A stretch of 52,709 bases of DNA from a virus, in IMG/VR virus record IMGVR_UViG_3300044529_000018, positions 1-52,709 of that record; one strand, given 5' to 3'. Made by a program: the position numbers and the translations under genes. Below, piece by piece: positions 20,083 to 28,143 of this stretch; the first letter of the stretch is position 1; each line of letters opens with the position of its first letter. The notes under the pieces were generated by a model, which did not search any database, was not told the DNA's origin, and saw only the letters and a list, made by a program, of their open reading frames with translations.

Positions 20083-20315
20083 GGGATGGGGGGCTTGGTT
20101 GGTGGATTGGATGGAGGAACCGCTGGTGCGCTCTGGCTGGAGTCTCCGGCGAACAAGAGGCCCAGACCGGCCAGAATTCCCAGCACCGCAGTGTTCCACA
20201 GCGCCTCAGGGTCGGCTGCCGATTTGTATGAGTAGATGAGGTGAACCACGGAGCCGACTATCATCACAATACCAGCCGATGTGGTCTTCCAGCTTGCCGC
20301 CAGATTTTTAATCAT
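20079..20315 (-). CDS. Holin-like membrane protein, 78 aa
   Basis: Two hydrophobic segments (TSAGIVMIVGSVVHLIYSY and VLGILAGLGLLFAGD) sit after a short amphipathic start (KNLAASWKTT). This is the common layout of a phage holin family that ends in LLFAxD. The C-terminus is a Pro/Ser tail. It overlaps the lipoprotein gene by 4 bp. The role is pore formation in the inner membrane at lysis, by inference. Confidence 0.6.
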   Translation of the reverse strand: MIKNLAASWKTTSAGIVMIVGSVVHLIYSYKSAADPEALWNTAVLGILAGLGLLFAGDSSQSAPAVPPSNPPTKPPIP

Positions 20316-20346
20316 ATGCGCATTCTATCCTGCAACCACGCCCGTG

Positions 20347-20733
20347 TCAACGGGGAACGAGGTTGGCGATGGTTATGGGGATGATTTCGGGAGCGCCATT
20401 GGTCAGCTCCTTAAGGGTCTTGAACACCGTCTTCTGGTTCTCAATGACCGTGTTCAGGCGGTTGGTGATGATGCTGTTGTCAGACACCAACCAATTGATG
20501 GAAGCCGCATTGGAAGTCACCGCCTCCAGAAGGGTGGTGTGGAATCTGGAATTCTCGGCGCGAAACTGCTCCCCCTCGATTCGGAGCAGCTTAATCTGGT
20601 CCGGGGTCTCGCTTATGTGGACGGCCTTGACCATGCCCACCCACCCTATGCCCATCAAGGTGGCAATGGAGCCGATGGTTACAATCGGCTTCTGCCACTC
20701 CCCAAGTCTTACCCATTTGTGCTTCATACTCAC
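20347..20733 (-). CDS. Membrane-anchored coiled-coil protein, 128 aa
   Basis: One membrane segment near residues 17-36 (IVTIGSIATLMGIGWVGMV) is followed by a soluble coiled coil (QIKLLRIEGEQFRAENSRFH, NTVIENQKTVFKTLKELTNG). This resembles the topology of an inner-membrane spanin, which would pair with the lipoprotein at 19636. That pairing is a guess from the neighbourhood. A MKHKW start two codons in is also possible. Confidence 0.5.
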   Translation of the reverse strand: MSMKHKWVRLGEWQKPIVTIGSIATLMGIGWVGMVKAVHISETPDQIKLLRIEGEQFRAENSRFHTTLLEAVTSNAASINWLVSDNSIITNRLNTVIENQKTVFKTLKELTNGAPEIIPITIANLVPR

Positions 20734-20765
20734 AGTGTCGTCTAGACTGATTTAATTGCGAGCGT

Positions 20766-21422
20766 TCATTCCTTGGCAAATCGGTAGAACATCTTTGGAT
20801 TCGTGGTGTCCACTTCCAGCATGGTAGTGTGTCCATCCACGATCATGTAATTGGACCAGTTCTTCAGGTTCGGACTGGACTGAATCCAATACACATCGCC
20901 GGGCCTGCCGGGGTGGTTCGTGTCATACTCCCAAGCCAGCGTCATCTTGAAAGCGGGCCTGCAGACAATCGCATTGGTCTGCCATGGCGTAGAGTTTGTG
21001 AAAATCGTCTGGGTGCAGCCATTGGAATTCGTGATGGTATAGCCGCTTGGCGGGCGATGATTGACGACCGCAGCCGGACCAATCGACCGCTCGGCCTTCG
21101 GCGGCATCGGCGGCAACGTCATTGTTTTTGGCACACTATTTGTCATTGCCTTCAGGTTGGCGTCCGTCTGGGCTTTCAACTGCGCATCAGTGTCGCTTCC
21201 CTCGCTCTCGGTGTTCAGCTTGAGCACCCAGTTGTCGTGCCTCACGTTTTTTACGTACCACCAGCCATCATCGGTTGGCCTGCTGACGTTCGGCTGTCCT
21301 CCTCGGTCAACACCCGGAGCCACTTCTGAGAAGTTCGGTATTCCGTGAAACCCAGTTGCAGTGCTGCATCCTGATTCAATCATCAGCACCAATCCCAAAA
21401 CGATGTAGCGCAGGAGGGTCAT
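20766..21422 (-). CDS. Lipoprotein with phosphatase-like N-terminal segment
   Basis: The chosen start gives MTLLRYIVLGLVLMIESGC, a lipoprotein signal with Cys at about residue 19. Next comes FSEVAPGVDRGGQPNVSRPT with GWWYVKNVRHDNWVLKLN, which resembles the first part of dual-specificity phosphatase-like proteins. The catalytic HCxxGxxR signature is not seen, so it is unlikely to be an active phosphatase. The C-terminal 60 residues (YWIQSSPNLKNWSNYMIVDG then MFYRFAKE) resemble a tail common in verrucomicrobial secreted proteins. The role is unknown. Confidence 0.5.
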   Translation of the reverse strand: MTLLRYIVLGLVLMIESGCSTATGFHGIPNFSEVAPGVDRGGQPNVSRPTDDGWWYVKNVRHDNWVLKLNTESEGSDTDAQLKAQTDANLKAMTNSVPKTMTLPPMPPKAERSIGPAAVVNHRPPSGYTITNSNGCTQTIFTNSTPWQTNAIVCRPAFKMTLAWEYDTNHPGRPGDVYWIQSSPNLKNWSNYMIVDGHTTMLEVDTTNPKMFYRFAKE

Positions 21423-23272
21423 GGAAAAACACCGCTGTACTGGATTTTGTTGGTTATCAGAACACCGCCCACCGAAAGGGTGATATATAAATTTGTACAC
21501 CCCGGCCCTCCGACGCTAAGTACTCCGTAACCAACAAAAGTTGGAGCGGCCAGAGTGTTTGTAGCTATGGCCAGGCTTCCATTCGCAACAAAATTCGATG
21601 CCACAACCGTTCCGGTAGTGGGGGCGGCATCGAAGTAGGTCTGCCCGGCTGGTACAATTGACATTTGAATCTCGTGGTTTTCCAAACCGACAAACTCAAA
21701 GCTTGGAGCCGTTACTGTGCTGGAACCGTACCATCTCCATATCTTATAATGAGGGTCTTGTCTTAGCCCATAACTGCCATACGACGGCTCCAATGTACCG
21801 CTCCCACCACCAATCGTGAATGAATTGGTAAACCCACTCACATGGCTTGGAAAATTAGCAGTTCCCAGCACCGTAAGTTTGTTGAAGAAATCCCCAAACA
21901 ACGGGTCGGTCCCATTACCAGCAGCCGCAAAGTCATGGAAAGAAAAACTTGCGTTCGGCGGAATACAGAAAGGCGGAACATATCCACCAGAGAACACTGG
22001 AACTTCACCACCATTGCAACTGAAGGAACCATTGTAAACCCTGGATTGATCGTCAAAGTCAATAATCGTAGCTCCATTAGCATGGCCCTCACAACACACA
22101 TTTAAATCAACCGATGCGTTCGCTATTCCTGGGGTTATTCCTATATTCGTGCTATTTCTGAACATGTGTCCAAAAACCTTATCGTCGCCACCACCGTAAC
22201 CTACATAAATACCAATGCTGTTGAAGCCACAAGTTACATCTTCTATTTTTAGATGCTCGTTCATCACCACTCCTTTGTTATATCCATATATTTCGGAGTT
22301 TTGCATTACGTTCCCACCGTTATTTTGGCGCACAGGGAACATCACCCCAACAGCATTATATGGACTCGGTGTAATCGTGTTGAAAAATCCAGGGCGGAAG
22401 TCCACTCCAAGTTCACAGTGGTCAATAAACGTCTGACCTCCATATTCTGACCAAATAGCATTAAGTCTAGGCCAGCATGGTTGCAGCAACGCAATGTTTA
22501 TTATGTACAGGTTGACAGATGAGAACTGGCTGACCGGTCCACTTTGACCAAAGATTGAATTATTAGTGGTGTTCAGGGGCGTAGTTGGAACGCAGAAAAT
22601 GACCGAACCAGACCTGACTGGACTCATATTGTTAAAGAACGTGCTATAAGACTGGCGCATTGGTCCTGCACCATAGAATGTTATAGACGAAATCGCATTT
22701 GTTGATGCTTGGTTTGCATTTGGCATCGAAATCATGCTCCACTGATTAGTGCCGGTGTGAATAAGAGGACCGACTAACATGTAGGGACGTGATGAGTTGC
22801 TTAAAACGACTATCGTATTAAAGTTAGTTGAGCAGTAATTGCTGATACTCTGGAAGTTTGTGAGGCTGCTTGTCCCAAAGTTTGCCATTGCCGACTGCGT
22901 TGCGTCAAAAGTAGCTGAATTTGAGATTCCGACATATTGAGAACTTATATAGTCGGTTATCATGCTTAGAACATAGTTTGTATTTGCGGTACTAGTGTAA
23001 ATAAGCATCCACTTTCCCACATCAGATGCCACAAATGGACCACTTGGAGAATAGATTTGGGCTTGTCCGTTTGTACACGAAATGTCGTACAACGTCACCA
23101 TGTCCGCTTTGGCTCCAAACTGCTCAGGTGTTATCGTTGAAACAAGGCTATTCGCCACCTTCGCCGTGTCGGCGTTGCCAGTGAGCGGCCCGTTAAAGTT
23201 TCCCCAGTACGAAATTGCTCCAAACACCGGCATGGAGCACGTTAGAAGTAATGCCATCAGTAGTTTTTTCAT
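21419..23272 (-). CDS. Tail-spike or pectate-lyase-like protein with signal peptide
   Basis: The start chosen gives a typical signal peptide (MKKLLMALLLTCSMPVFG). Early in the mature protein, TPEQFGAKADMVTLYDIS matches the head-binding and first beta-helix turn of tail spikes and pectate-lyase-fold proteins. The rest is rich in Asn, Ser, Thr and Gly as in a right-handed beta helix. The base composition is visibly more AT-rich than its neighbours, suggesting recent gain. A signal peptide is odd for a virion protein made in the cytoplasm; secretion or a host-derived origin are possible. Confidence 0.6.
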   Translation of the reverse strand: MKKLLMALLLTCSMPVFGAISYWGNFNGPLTGNADTAKVANSLVSTITPEQFGAKADMVTLYDISCTNGQAQIYSPSGPFVASDVGKWMLIYTSTANTNYVLSMITDYISSQYVGISNSATFDATQSAMANFGTSSLTNFQSISNYCSTNFNTIVVLSNSSRPYMLVGPLIHTGTNQWSMISMPNANQASTNAISSITFYGAGPMRQSYSTFFNNMSPVRSGSVIFCVPTTPLNTTNNSIFGQSGPVSQFSSVNLYIINIALLQPCWPRLNAIWSEYGGQTFIDHCELGVDFRPGFFNTITPSPYNAVGVMFPVRQNNGGNVMQNSEIYGYNKGVVMNEHLKIEDVTCGFNSIGIYVGYGGGDDKVFGHMFRNSTNIGITPGIANASVDLNVCCEGHANGATIIDFDDQSRVYNGSFSCNGGEVPVFSGGYVPPFCIPPNASFSFHDFAAAGNGTDPLFGDFFNKLTVLGTANFPSHVSGFTNSFTIGGGSGTLEPSYGSYGLRQDPHYKIWRWYGSSTVTAPSFEFVGLENHEIQMSIVPAGQTYFDAAPTTGTVVASNFVANGSLAIATNTLAAPTFVGYGVLSVGGPGCTNLYITLSVGGVLITNKIQYSGVFP

Positions 23273-23276
23273 AAAA

Positions 23277-23516
23277 TTATATCCATGATCCGGTCCACAG
23301 CCACAATCGGCTGTTGCTTGTGTCCACCGCAATTCCCAATGTTCCTGCCGGCGGGGTGAACGTTGGAGCGCCGCCGGAATAGTCCGCATACCCGCCCTGA
23401 ATGCCGCCGTTTGTACCACCTCCACCCCCATTGCCAAGGGCTATCAGGATTTTCACCAGTAATTGCCGCTCCGTGTCCGATGTTTGCGGAGTCAGCTTTG
23501 AATAGTTTTCAGCCAT
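23277..23516 (-). CDS. Small Gly-rich protein with C-terminal DTSNSR motif
   Basis: It has three parts: a short helix (DTERQLLVKILIALG), a Gly linker, and a beta motif LGIAVDTSNSRLWLWTGSWI. The last motif recurs almost exactly at the end of the protein at 34062, and the first part is similar to the ORF at 23518. It is likely a small virion or fibre-associated protein; no catalytic function is suggested. It ends 5 bp before the tail-spike-like gene. Confidence 0.6.
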   Translation of the reverse strand: MAENYSKLTPQTSDTERQLLVKILIALGNGGGGGTNGGIQGGYADYSGGAPTFTPPAGTLGIAVDTSNSRLWLWTGSWI

Positions 23517-23517
23517 A

Positions 23518-23673
23518 TCACAGAAGGGTTTTCAAAATTTTGACCAGCAAAATCCTGGTCGGATCAGTGTAAAGCGGGGCGTTGGCGGTGTTTCCCTTGC
23601 TCTGTCCGATCTTGGTGAGAATGCGCGCCCAGAGTTGCCGTTTCGTGTCCCCGATTTGTGGCAGCGTGCTCAC
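23518..23673 (-). CDS. Small protein, 51 aa
   Basis: It starts with GTG. The segment GDTKRQLWARILTKIGQSKG is similar to the N-terminal helix of the next gene, so the two may have come from duplication. It ends 1 bp before the next start (TGATATG). Nothing further can be said. Confidence 0.45.
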   Translation of the reverse strand: MSTLPQIGDTKRQLWARILTKIGQSKGNTANAPLYTDPTRILLVKILKTLL

Positions 23674-23676
23674 AGG

Positions 23677-23907
23677 TCAGGAATCCGCAGCTTCTCCGCC
23701 CATCATCGAGGCTTGCATATTCTTGGCTTCATCCTTGAAATCGGGCCGGTATTTGGGCTTTTCCGCGTCATCTGCCTTCACGTCGCCCATCTGCGTCAGG
23801 CAAACCTTGTCACCACACAACTTGAAGCTGCAAACGAGGTCGAATGTTTCCCCATCGGCAGTCCCTTCGGGCACCGCGTTCGGCAGAGGTTTGAATTTGA
23901 TGTCCAT
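23677..23907 (-). CDS. Hypothetical protein, 76 aa
   Basis: I chose MDIKFKPLPN as the start. A strand-rich N-terminal part with three Cys (DLVCSFKLCGDKVCLTQMGD) is followed by a charged, probably flexible C-terminus. It is likely a small structural or head-tail protein by position after the capsid gene. No family recognised. Confidence 0.55.
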   Translation of the reverse strand: MDIKFKPLPNAVPEGTADGETFDLVCSFKLCGDKVCLTQMGDVKADDAEKPKYRPDFKDEAKNMQASMMGGEAADS

Positions 23908-23909
23908 GA

Positions 23910-24542
23910 TTAACCAATGTTGTTTCTTACCCAATGGTAGCCCTTGCCAATTTTTTCTCCAATTTCACCCCTGGTCAGCATTTGACCATTGTAATCGAGC
24001 CTAACGGTATCGCGCCGGTTTCGGTTCTGAACCGTTTTAGTTGACCATTGGATATTCATAGGCCATTCATGCTTCAAGCATTCTGGACATTGACCGCATG
24101 TATAACCGAGTTCATGATCCTTCCTGTCCAGTGAAAGTAAAACACTGGTTCGAGGCCCAATGATCTGAACGATGTTTTTCGGGCTTTCGGCAATGAATTG
24201 ACATGGCTTTATTCCCCGTCCACCGTAATGCTGATAGCCACTTCGATTTGGGTTTAGACACCGATGCCGCATTGTTACCCAAGACTGAAAAGCGAGATCG
24301 TGCGTCATTCCATGCGTCCGGCAGGCGCTCCATGCCGCCGCCTGAACCTTCTTGAATTTTTCCTTTTGAAAGCAACCGCATGACGTTGTGCTTCCAAGCC
24401 GTAACGAGCTTCCGCGCGTAACTGAGACTTTTCCGCAATCGCATCGGCATTTCCATAAAAGGTTTCTCTTTGCGTCTTTTCCGGCAAACTTAATTACAAC
24501 CAGTCTGCCGAACCGTTTTCCTGTAAGTTCTTTGTTTGACAT
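23910..24542 (-). CDS. HNH-type homing endonuclease-like protein
   Basis: The 210-residue protein has LTGKRFGRLVVIKFAG, then WKCRCDCGKVSVTRGSSLRL, then TSCGC (zinc knuckle), HGMT, YGGRGI and SLDRKDHELGY. It ends in a DNA-binding part (GQMLTRGEIGEKIGKGYHWV). This order is that of free-standing phage HNH homing nucleases related to the AP2/HNH group. It sits between the capsid gene and small virion genes, a typical place for homing endonucleases, and is likely a mobile passenger. Confidence 0.75.
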   Translation of the reverse strand: MSNKELTGKRFGRLVVIKFAGKDAKRNLLWKCRCDCGKVSVTRGSSLRLGSTTSCGCFQKEKFKKVQAAAWSACRTHGMTHDLAFQSWVTMRHRCLNPNRSGYQHYGGRGIKPCQFIAESPKNIVQIIGPRTSVLLSLDRKDHELGYTCGQCPECLKHEWPMNIQWSTKTVQNRNRRDTVRLDYNGQMLTRGEIGEKIGKGYHWVRNNIG

Positions 24543-24545
24543 ACT

Positions 24546-24571
24546 GTGAGGGACTTTAACATCCCCCACAA
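24546..24571 (-). terminator. Hairpin between capsid and homing nuclease genes
   Basis: TGTGAGGGA / TCCCCCACA forms a 9-bp stem with one mismatch, placed after the capsid stop on the minus strand. There is no T run. It may lower read-through into the homing nuclease. Confidence 0.35.
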
Positions 24572-24589
24572 GTTATGTCAAGCTGTAGA

Positions 24590-25954
24590 TTACGAGCATG
24601 TTTGGCACGTCACATTTTGTGGACAGCGCAGGAACAGGAACATCCTTGCATAGTCTGGAAACACGGGCTTAAAGGCGTGCTTATACTGTGCAAAATGCCG
24701 TCCGTATTCGTGGAACGGGTCGGCCACGCCCGCGCAGCCGTCCATGCCAAGGAACGCATCATTGCCGGTGACGAACTTCCATTCGCCGTAATAATCCTGT
24801 GCATTCCACTTCATGCCGGGGGCGGTATTGACCGGGCGAAGGACTTCCTCCTCCATGTTCCACTTGGTCAGGATCGTGGCGGCTTCGACCGCGGCGATGT
24901 TCGGGTTGAGATAATCCGGGTTGGGGATGGCGACCTGGCCTTTGCCAAAGCCGGTGTCCACATTGCCGTTCTGCATGATCCACGGGGAAACGCGAACGAG
25001 CGTCCCGGTGCCATCGGTGATTTTCCAGCGCGGAGGCGTCGCGGTGATGACATGCCGGTAGTTTTTCAGCACCCGGCTGGCACCCAGGCGGAGGATGACT
25101 TCGGCGGTGTCACCGAAACCCTCGTAGGAAAAGCGCAAATCCTCGCGCAATTCGGGGTTATTCAGGGCCAGTTGATTGCTGGCGTCGATGCCGATGAGTA
25201 GCGAGAACACAGGACCGGAGCCAAGCGAGCTGATCCAGCCGCCGGAATCTTCCGCCGTGGCGCCGGCGAGGACCAGAGGATGCACCTGCGAATCCAGCAA
25301 GGACTGGTCGAGTCCGCATTGCGGGGTCGTAACGCCGGTCAAATCAATGGACTGACCGGGAGGCTGGGTATTCGTGTTGCCGGCCGTGATGTTAACGGTG
25401 CCATTCGTATTGCCCGTAACCTTCGTGGCGTAGGAGCCGTACACGTTCTGGATGCGGTTGACGATGGAGCGGGTATTGCGCTGTTCGAGGCGCATGAAAT
25501 ACAGGTTCCAGAAGTCCACCGAGTTCCAGTGCAGGGTGAGGTCGGACTGACAGACCAGCGGCCCGCGCAGCCAGAAGGCTTCCGGGTTGTACTGGCGCTC
25601 CTGATAGCCGACGTTGGTATCCGTGAAATTCTTTATGCACGAACCGATGAATGTTGAGCCAGAATTAACAGTGATAGCCGACCAGCTTTCTTCCTCGGTA
25701 GTAGGCTCGGAACGGCCCACTTCAAAGGATGAACGCACCAGACCGGCGCCGATTGGCCATTCCGTGCGGGGGACGAGGTTAAGCCACGGGTCAAGCCATG
25801 TGGCGCGCTTGTAAAGCCGGGGACCGAGATCCTCGACGCGCATACGGAGCACGTCAAACGGGTTGGGACAAGCCGCGACACGCTTGAGCATCCGACGAGG
25901 AGCAAGACAAAGAATCACCAAATAGGCCAGAAAAGCTAAAAATAAAATGTGCAT
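24590..25954 (-). CDS. Major capsid protein candidate, 454 aa
   Basis: Its size, its position downstream of the scaffold-like gene on this strand, and a soluble alpha/beta sequence fit a major capsid protein. Segments such as QSDLTLHWNSVDFWNLYFMR and LREDLRFSYEGFGDTAEVIL fit a HK97-type fold, though no motif proves it. The frame opens with MHILFLAFLAYLVILCLAPR, a hydrophobic stretch. A start at the next Met (25891, MLKRVAACPNPFDVLRM) would remove it and is more usual for a capsid protein. Neither start has a good ribosome-binding site. Confidence 0.6.
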   Translation of the reverse strand: MHILFLAFLAYLVILCLAPRRMLKRVAACPNPFDVLRMRVEDLGPRLYKRATWLDPWLNLVPRTEWPIGAGLVRSSFEVGRSEPTTEEESWSAITVNSGSTFIGSCIKNFTDTNVGYQERQYNPEAFWLRGPLVCQSDLTLHWNSVDFWNLYFMRLEQRNTRSIVNRIQNVYGSYATKVTGNTNGTVNITAGNTNTQPPGQSIDLTGVTTPQCGLDQSLLDSQVHPLVLAGATAEDSGGWISSLGSGPVFSLLIGIDASNQLALNNPELREDLRFSYEGFGDTAEVILRLGASRVLKNYRHVITATPPRWKITDGTGTLVRVSPWIMQNGNVDTGFGKGQVAIPNPDYLNPNIAAVEAATILTKWNMEEEVLRPVNTAPGMKWNAQDYYGEWKFVTGNDAFLGMDGCAGVADPFHEYGRHFAQYKHAFKPVFPDYARMFLFLRCPQNVTCQTCS

Positions 25955-26188
25955 ATCAAAAATTGGTTGTTGTTGCGCGGATGAGTGCCACCACTTTGGG
26001 ACACAAATCTGGCGCTATTTACCGAACACACTGAAGAAATGTGCGGCGTGTGAATCCGCGTCGTTTCCGACATTCAGGCCAACTACCGTCTTGGGTGGCG
26101 CTTGTAGTGCGCGACCTGAATACTACGAGGATAAGAAAGCACGGACGGAAGGGTTTGTCAAATCAGGCAGTTAAAACCCAACCGCTGT

Positions 26189-26329
26189 TTACTGATGCAC
26201 CGGAGGACCAAACAGCTTCCATCCCAACAGGACGAGCAGGATAAAAAGGAGCAGCGTATTTCCCAATGGGCGGAGTCCGCCGGAAGCCGGCCAGTTTGAC
26301 CACAGCCCGAATACGAGCCACAGCAGCAT
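26189..26329 (-). pseudogene. Small two-helix membrane protein, apparently frameshifted at its start
   Basis: The frame from 26329 encodes MLLWLVFGLWSNWPASGGLR, then TLLLFILLVLLGWKLFGP, which are two membrane helices. Ten codons upstream an ATG (26360) begins MSFALI in a frame that stops at once. Deleting one A in the run ttaac near 26339 would join it to the rest as a longer first helix. It may be a real frameshift, a sequencing slip, or a short gene starting at 26329. A longer frame on the same strand (26163-26375) is probably not coding. Confidence 0.35.
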
Positions 26330-26409
26330 CAAAATCCAGTAAATTAAAGCGAATGACATGATTCAACTCTACCATGCCAACAGCAGAAATAAATGGGGTG
26401 TTTTACTGA

Positions 26410-27618
26410 CTATTCCTGTGTCATCGTCGAGGCAATGTCCTTGATCCATCCCGCAGCCTGGCCGCGACCATCAAGGAAGTTGCTCTTTTTGGCCGGAGGC
26501 TGGCCGGCAGGCTTTTCGGCTCCCTCAGGGCCACCACCACCGCTGCTGGAACGGGGTTGCGCGGCTGTCAATCCGGCGACCTGATCTTCCAATGCCTTGA
26601 TTTTGTCCTGTGCCTCATGGTAGCGGGAAACCATTGCCGGAAGCGCGGCGGCATGAAGCGCGGCCCGCATCAACTGCTCGGGCGGTTGCTGGCCGAACAG
26701 AAGGTCTTTGGCGGATTTCAGGCGATCATCGACGCCCTTGTTCCATTCCTCGTCGCCGTCCCGCTTCTGGAAGATGAAAAGGCTGTCCTTGTCCTTGGGA
26801 TTTTGAAGCGTAGAAACGACGGTTGAAAAAGCGGATTCAGCCTTCTGGATGTTTGTCGCACGGGCGGATTCAGCATCCTTCCGCGCCTTTTCCTGACTGG
26901 CGGTGAAGTCGGTTTTGGCCAGTTGGATTTGGTTTTCCTTGTCCATCTCGATTTCCTGCAACTGATTGAGCACTCCGCCGATGCGGGATTGAGCGATGGG
27001 GGACAGTGTGGTGACAATTTCCTCCAACCGGGCCTGACGATACTCGTTGTCGGGCAGCTTGAGCAGGGATGCGATGGCTTCGGCATTGTCGGCACCGACG
27101 ATTTTCTTGGCCATCTCGACCTGGGCGCCGATTTTCTGGTCGTAGTACGTCTTGAAGCGGGGATGATTGGTGATGTCCACCAGCCGCAGGCGTTCGCTCA
27201 GTTCATCCGCCTGCTGTTGCAATTCGACGACGCGGGGATCATCGCCCGTGGCGTTGGGCTTGGGAGCCTTTTCCAGTTCCGCAATGCGTGCGTTGACCTT
27301 GGCCAGTTCCGACTCCTTTTCCTCGATGCGCTTTTTGTTGGCGGCACGAAAGGCATCCCAGTCCTTTGCCGTGCGCGGCATCTTTTCCTCGGGGGCCGGG
27401 GTTGGCGGAGTTGATTGCACTGCCGTCGCTGGCGGCGTGGCTGTTTCCGGCGGCACAACGGCAGGCTTTTCAACCGGAGGCGCGGGGTCGGGCGGGGGCG
27501 GAGTGGCATCGACATTGAGCGCCGGGAGCGCCTTGGTGAATTCTGCCGCGGCGGAGCGCGGGGAATAGTGCTGTCTGGCCGGCGGCGTGGGAGCGGTGGG
27601 CATGGCTATTTCGGGCAT
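26410..27618 (-). CDS. Scaffold-like protein, 402 aa
   Basis: The N-terminal 80 residues are Pro/Ala/Thr-rich and disordered. Residues about 85-330 form long charged coiled coils (KKRIEEKESELAKVNARIAE, LSERLRLVDITNHP). The C-terminus is Gly/Ser/Pro and Lys-rich (AKKSNFLDGRGQAAGWIKDI). This composition, immediately upstream of the capsid gene on the same strand, is typical of a capsid scaffold. The protein would act inside the procapsid. Confidence 0.65.
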   Translation of the reverse strand: MPEIAMPTAPTPPARQHYSPRSAAAEFTKALPALNVDATPPPPDPAPPVEKPAVVPPETATPPATAVQSTPPTPAPEEKMPRTAKDWDAFRAANKKRIEEKESELAKVNARIAELEKAPKPNATGDDPRVVELQQQADELSERLRLVDITNHPRFKTYYDQKIGAQVEMAKKIVGADNAEAIASLLKLPDNEYRQARLEEIVTTLSPIAQSRIGGVLNQLQEIEMDKENQIQLAKTDFTASQEKARKDAESARATNIQKAESAFSTVVSTLQNPKDKDSLFIFQKRDGDEEWNKGVDDRLKSAKDLLFGQQPPEQLMRAALHAAALPAMVSRYHEAQDKIKALEDQVAGLTAAQPRSSSGGGGPEGAEKPAGQPPAKKSNFLDGRGQAAGWIKDIASTMTQE

Positions 27619-27620
27619 AA

Positions 27621-27836
27621 TTATCCTTCAGGGTCGGTTGACGGTTTGATTTGGCCTGGAAATTGGGATGTCGGCGGTCGTATGGCGGGCTGTCCGAGTG
27701 CAGGCGATGCGGCACGCTTCCACAGGAAAGGGAACGAGCGCGGATTGCCGAACACCTCGTTATCGTCCGGCGGCGGGGCTTCACCAAGCTGTGCGCCGGT
27801 TATCGGGGTGTTCTTCGGTTTGATTGGCTCAGTCAT
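27621..27836 (-). CDS. Hypothetical Pro-rich protein, 71 aa
   Basis: It is low complexity and rich in Pro (EAPPPDDNEVFGNPRSFPFL), with no domain. It lies 2 bp before the scaffold start and 4 bp into the next gene, so it is part of the morphogenesis operon. It may be a small virion protein. Confidence 0.5.
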   Translation of the reverse strand: MTEPIKPKNTPITGAQLGEAPPPDDNEVFGNPRSFPFLWKRAASPALGQPAIRPPTSQFPGQIKPSTDPEG

Positions 27837-28054
27837 TTCAATATACGACTGGTGGTCGGATAATCATTGTTCGGCACCATTTGGCGCGCCGCACGTTTGA
27901 GTTGCATTTCGTTCCAGCCGCCCTCGCTGTTTGCGAAGCGTTTAGCCCAGCGGATTAGCCGCTCGGCTGATTGCACCTCGCGGACGCGCTTCGTCAGCGC
28001 ATCGTTGCGTTTTCGCAGGCAGGTTATTTGTCGTTTTAGGACGGCTTGGCTCAT
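27833..28054 (-). CDS. Hypothetical basic coiled-coil protein, 73 aa
   Basis: A short coiled coil (QITCLRKRNDALTKRVREVQ) is followed by a basic helical part (LIRWAKRFANSEGGWNEMQL). It might bind DNA or act in assembly. It overlaps its neighbours by 4 bp on each side. Confidence 0.55.
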   Translation of the reverse strand: MSQAVLKRQITCLRKRNDALTKRVREVQSAERLIRWAKRFANSEGGWNEMQLKRAARQMVPNNDYPTTSRILK

Positions 28055-28128
28055 ACGTTCGGCAATTTGATTTCGGGAGAATGCGCCTCGGGCGTCTGGG
28101 TCAATTCGGATGTTGGTTGGTGGCGCAT
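28051..28128 (-). CDS. Possible 25-aa peptide
   Basis: It encodes a short hydrophilic peptide (LTQTPEAHSPEIKLPNV) whose stop overlaps the next start as ATGA. The overlap is the only support. Confidence 0.25.
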   Translation of the reverse strand: MRHQPTSELTQTPEAHSPEIKLPNV

Positions 28129-28143
28129 CTGTGAGCTAATCGT

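Noticed and set aside
24575-25201. 208-residue plus-strand frame
   Set aside because: It mirrors the capsid candidate on the minus strand and has no motif of its own.
26163-26375. 70-residue minus-strand frame
   Set aside because: The membrane-helix frame on the same strand is more protein-like; this one is probably a shadow.
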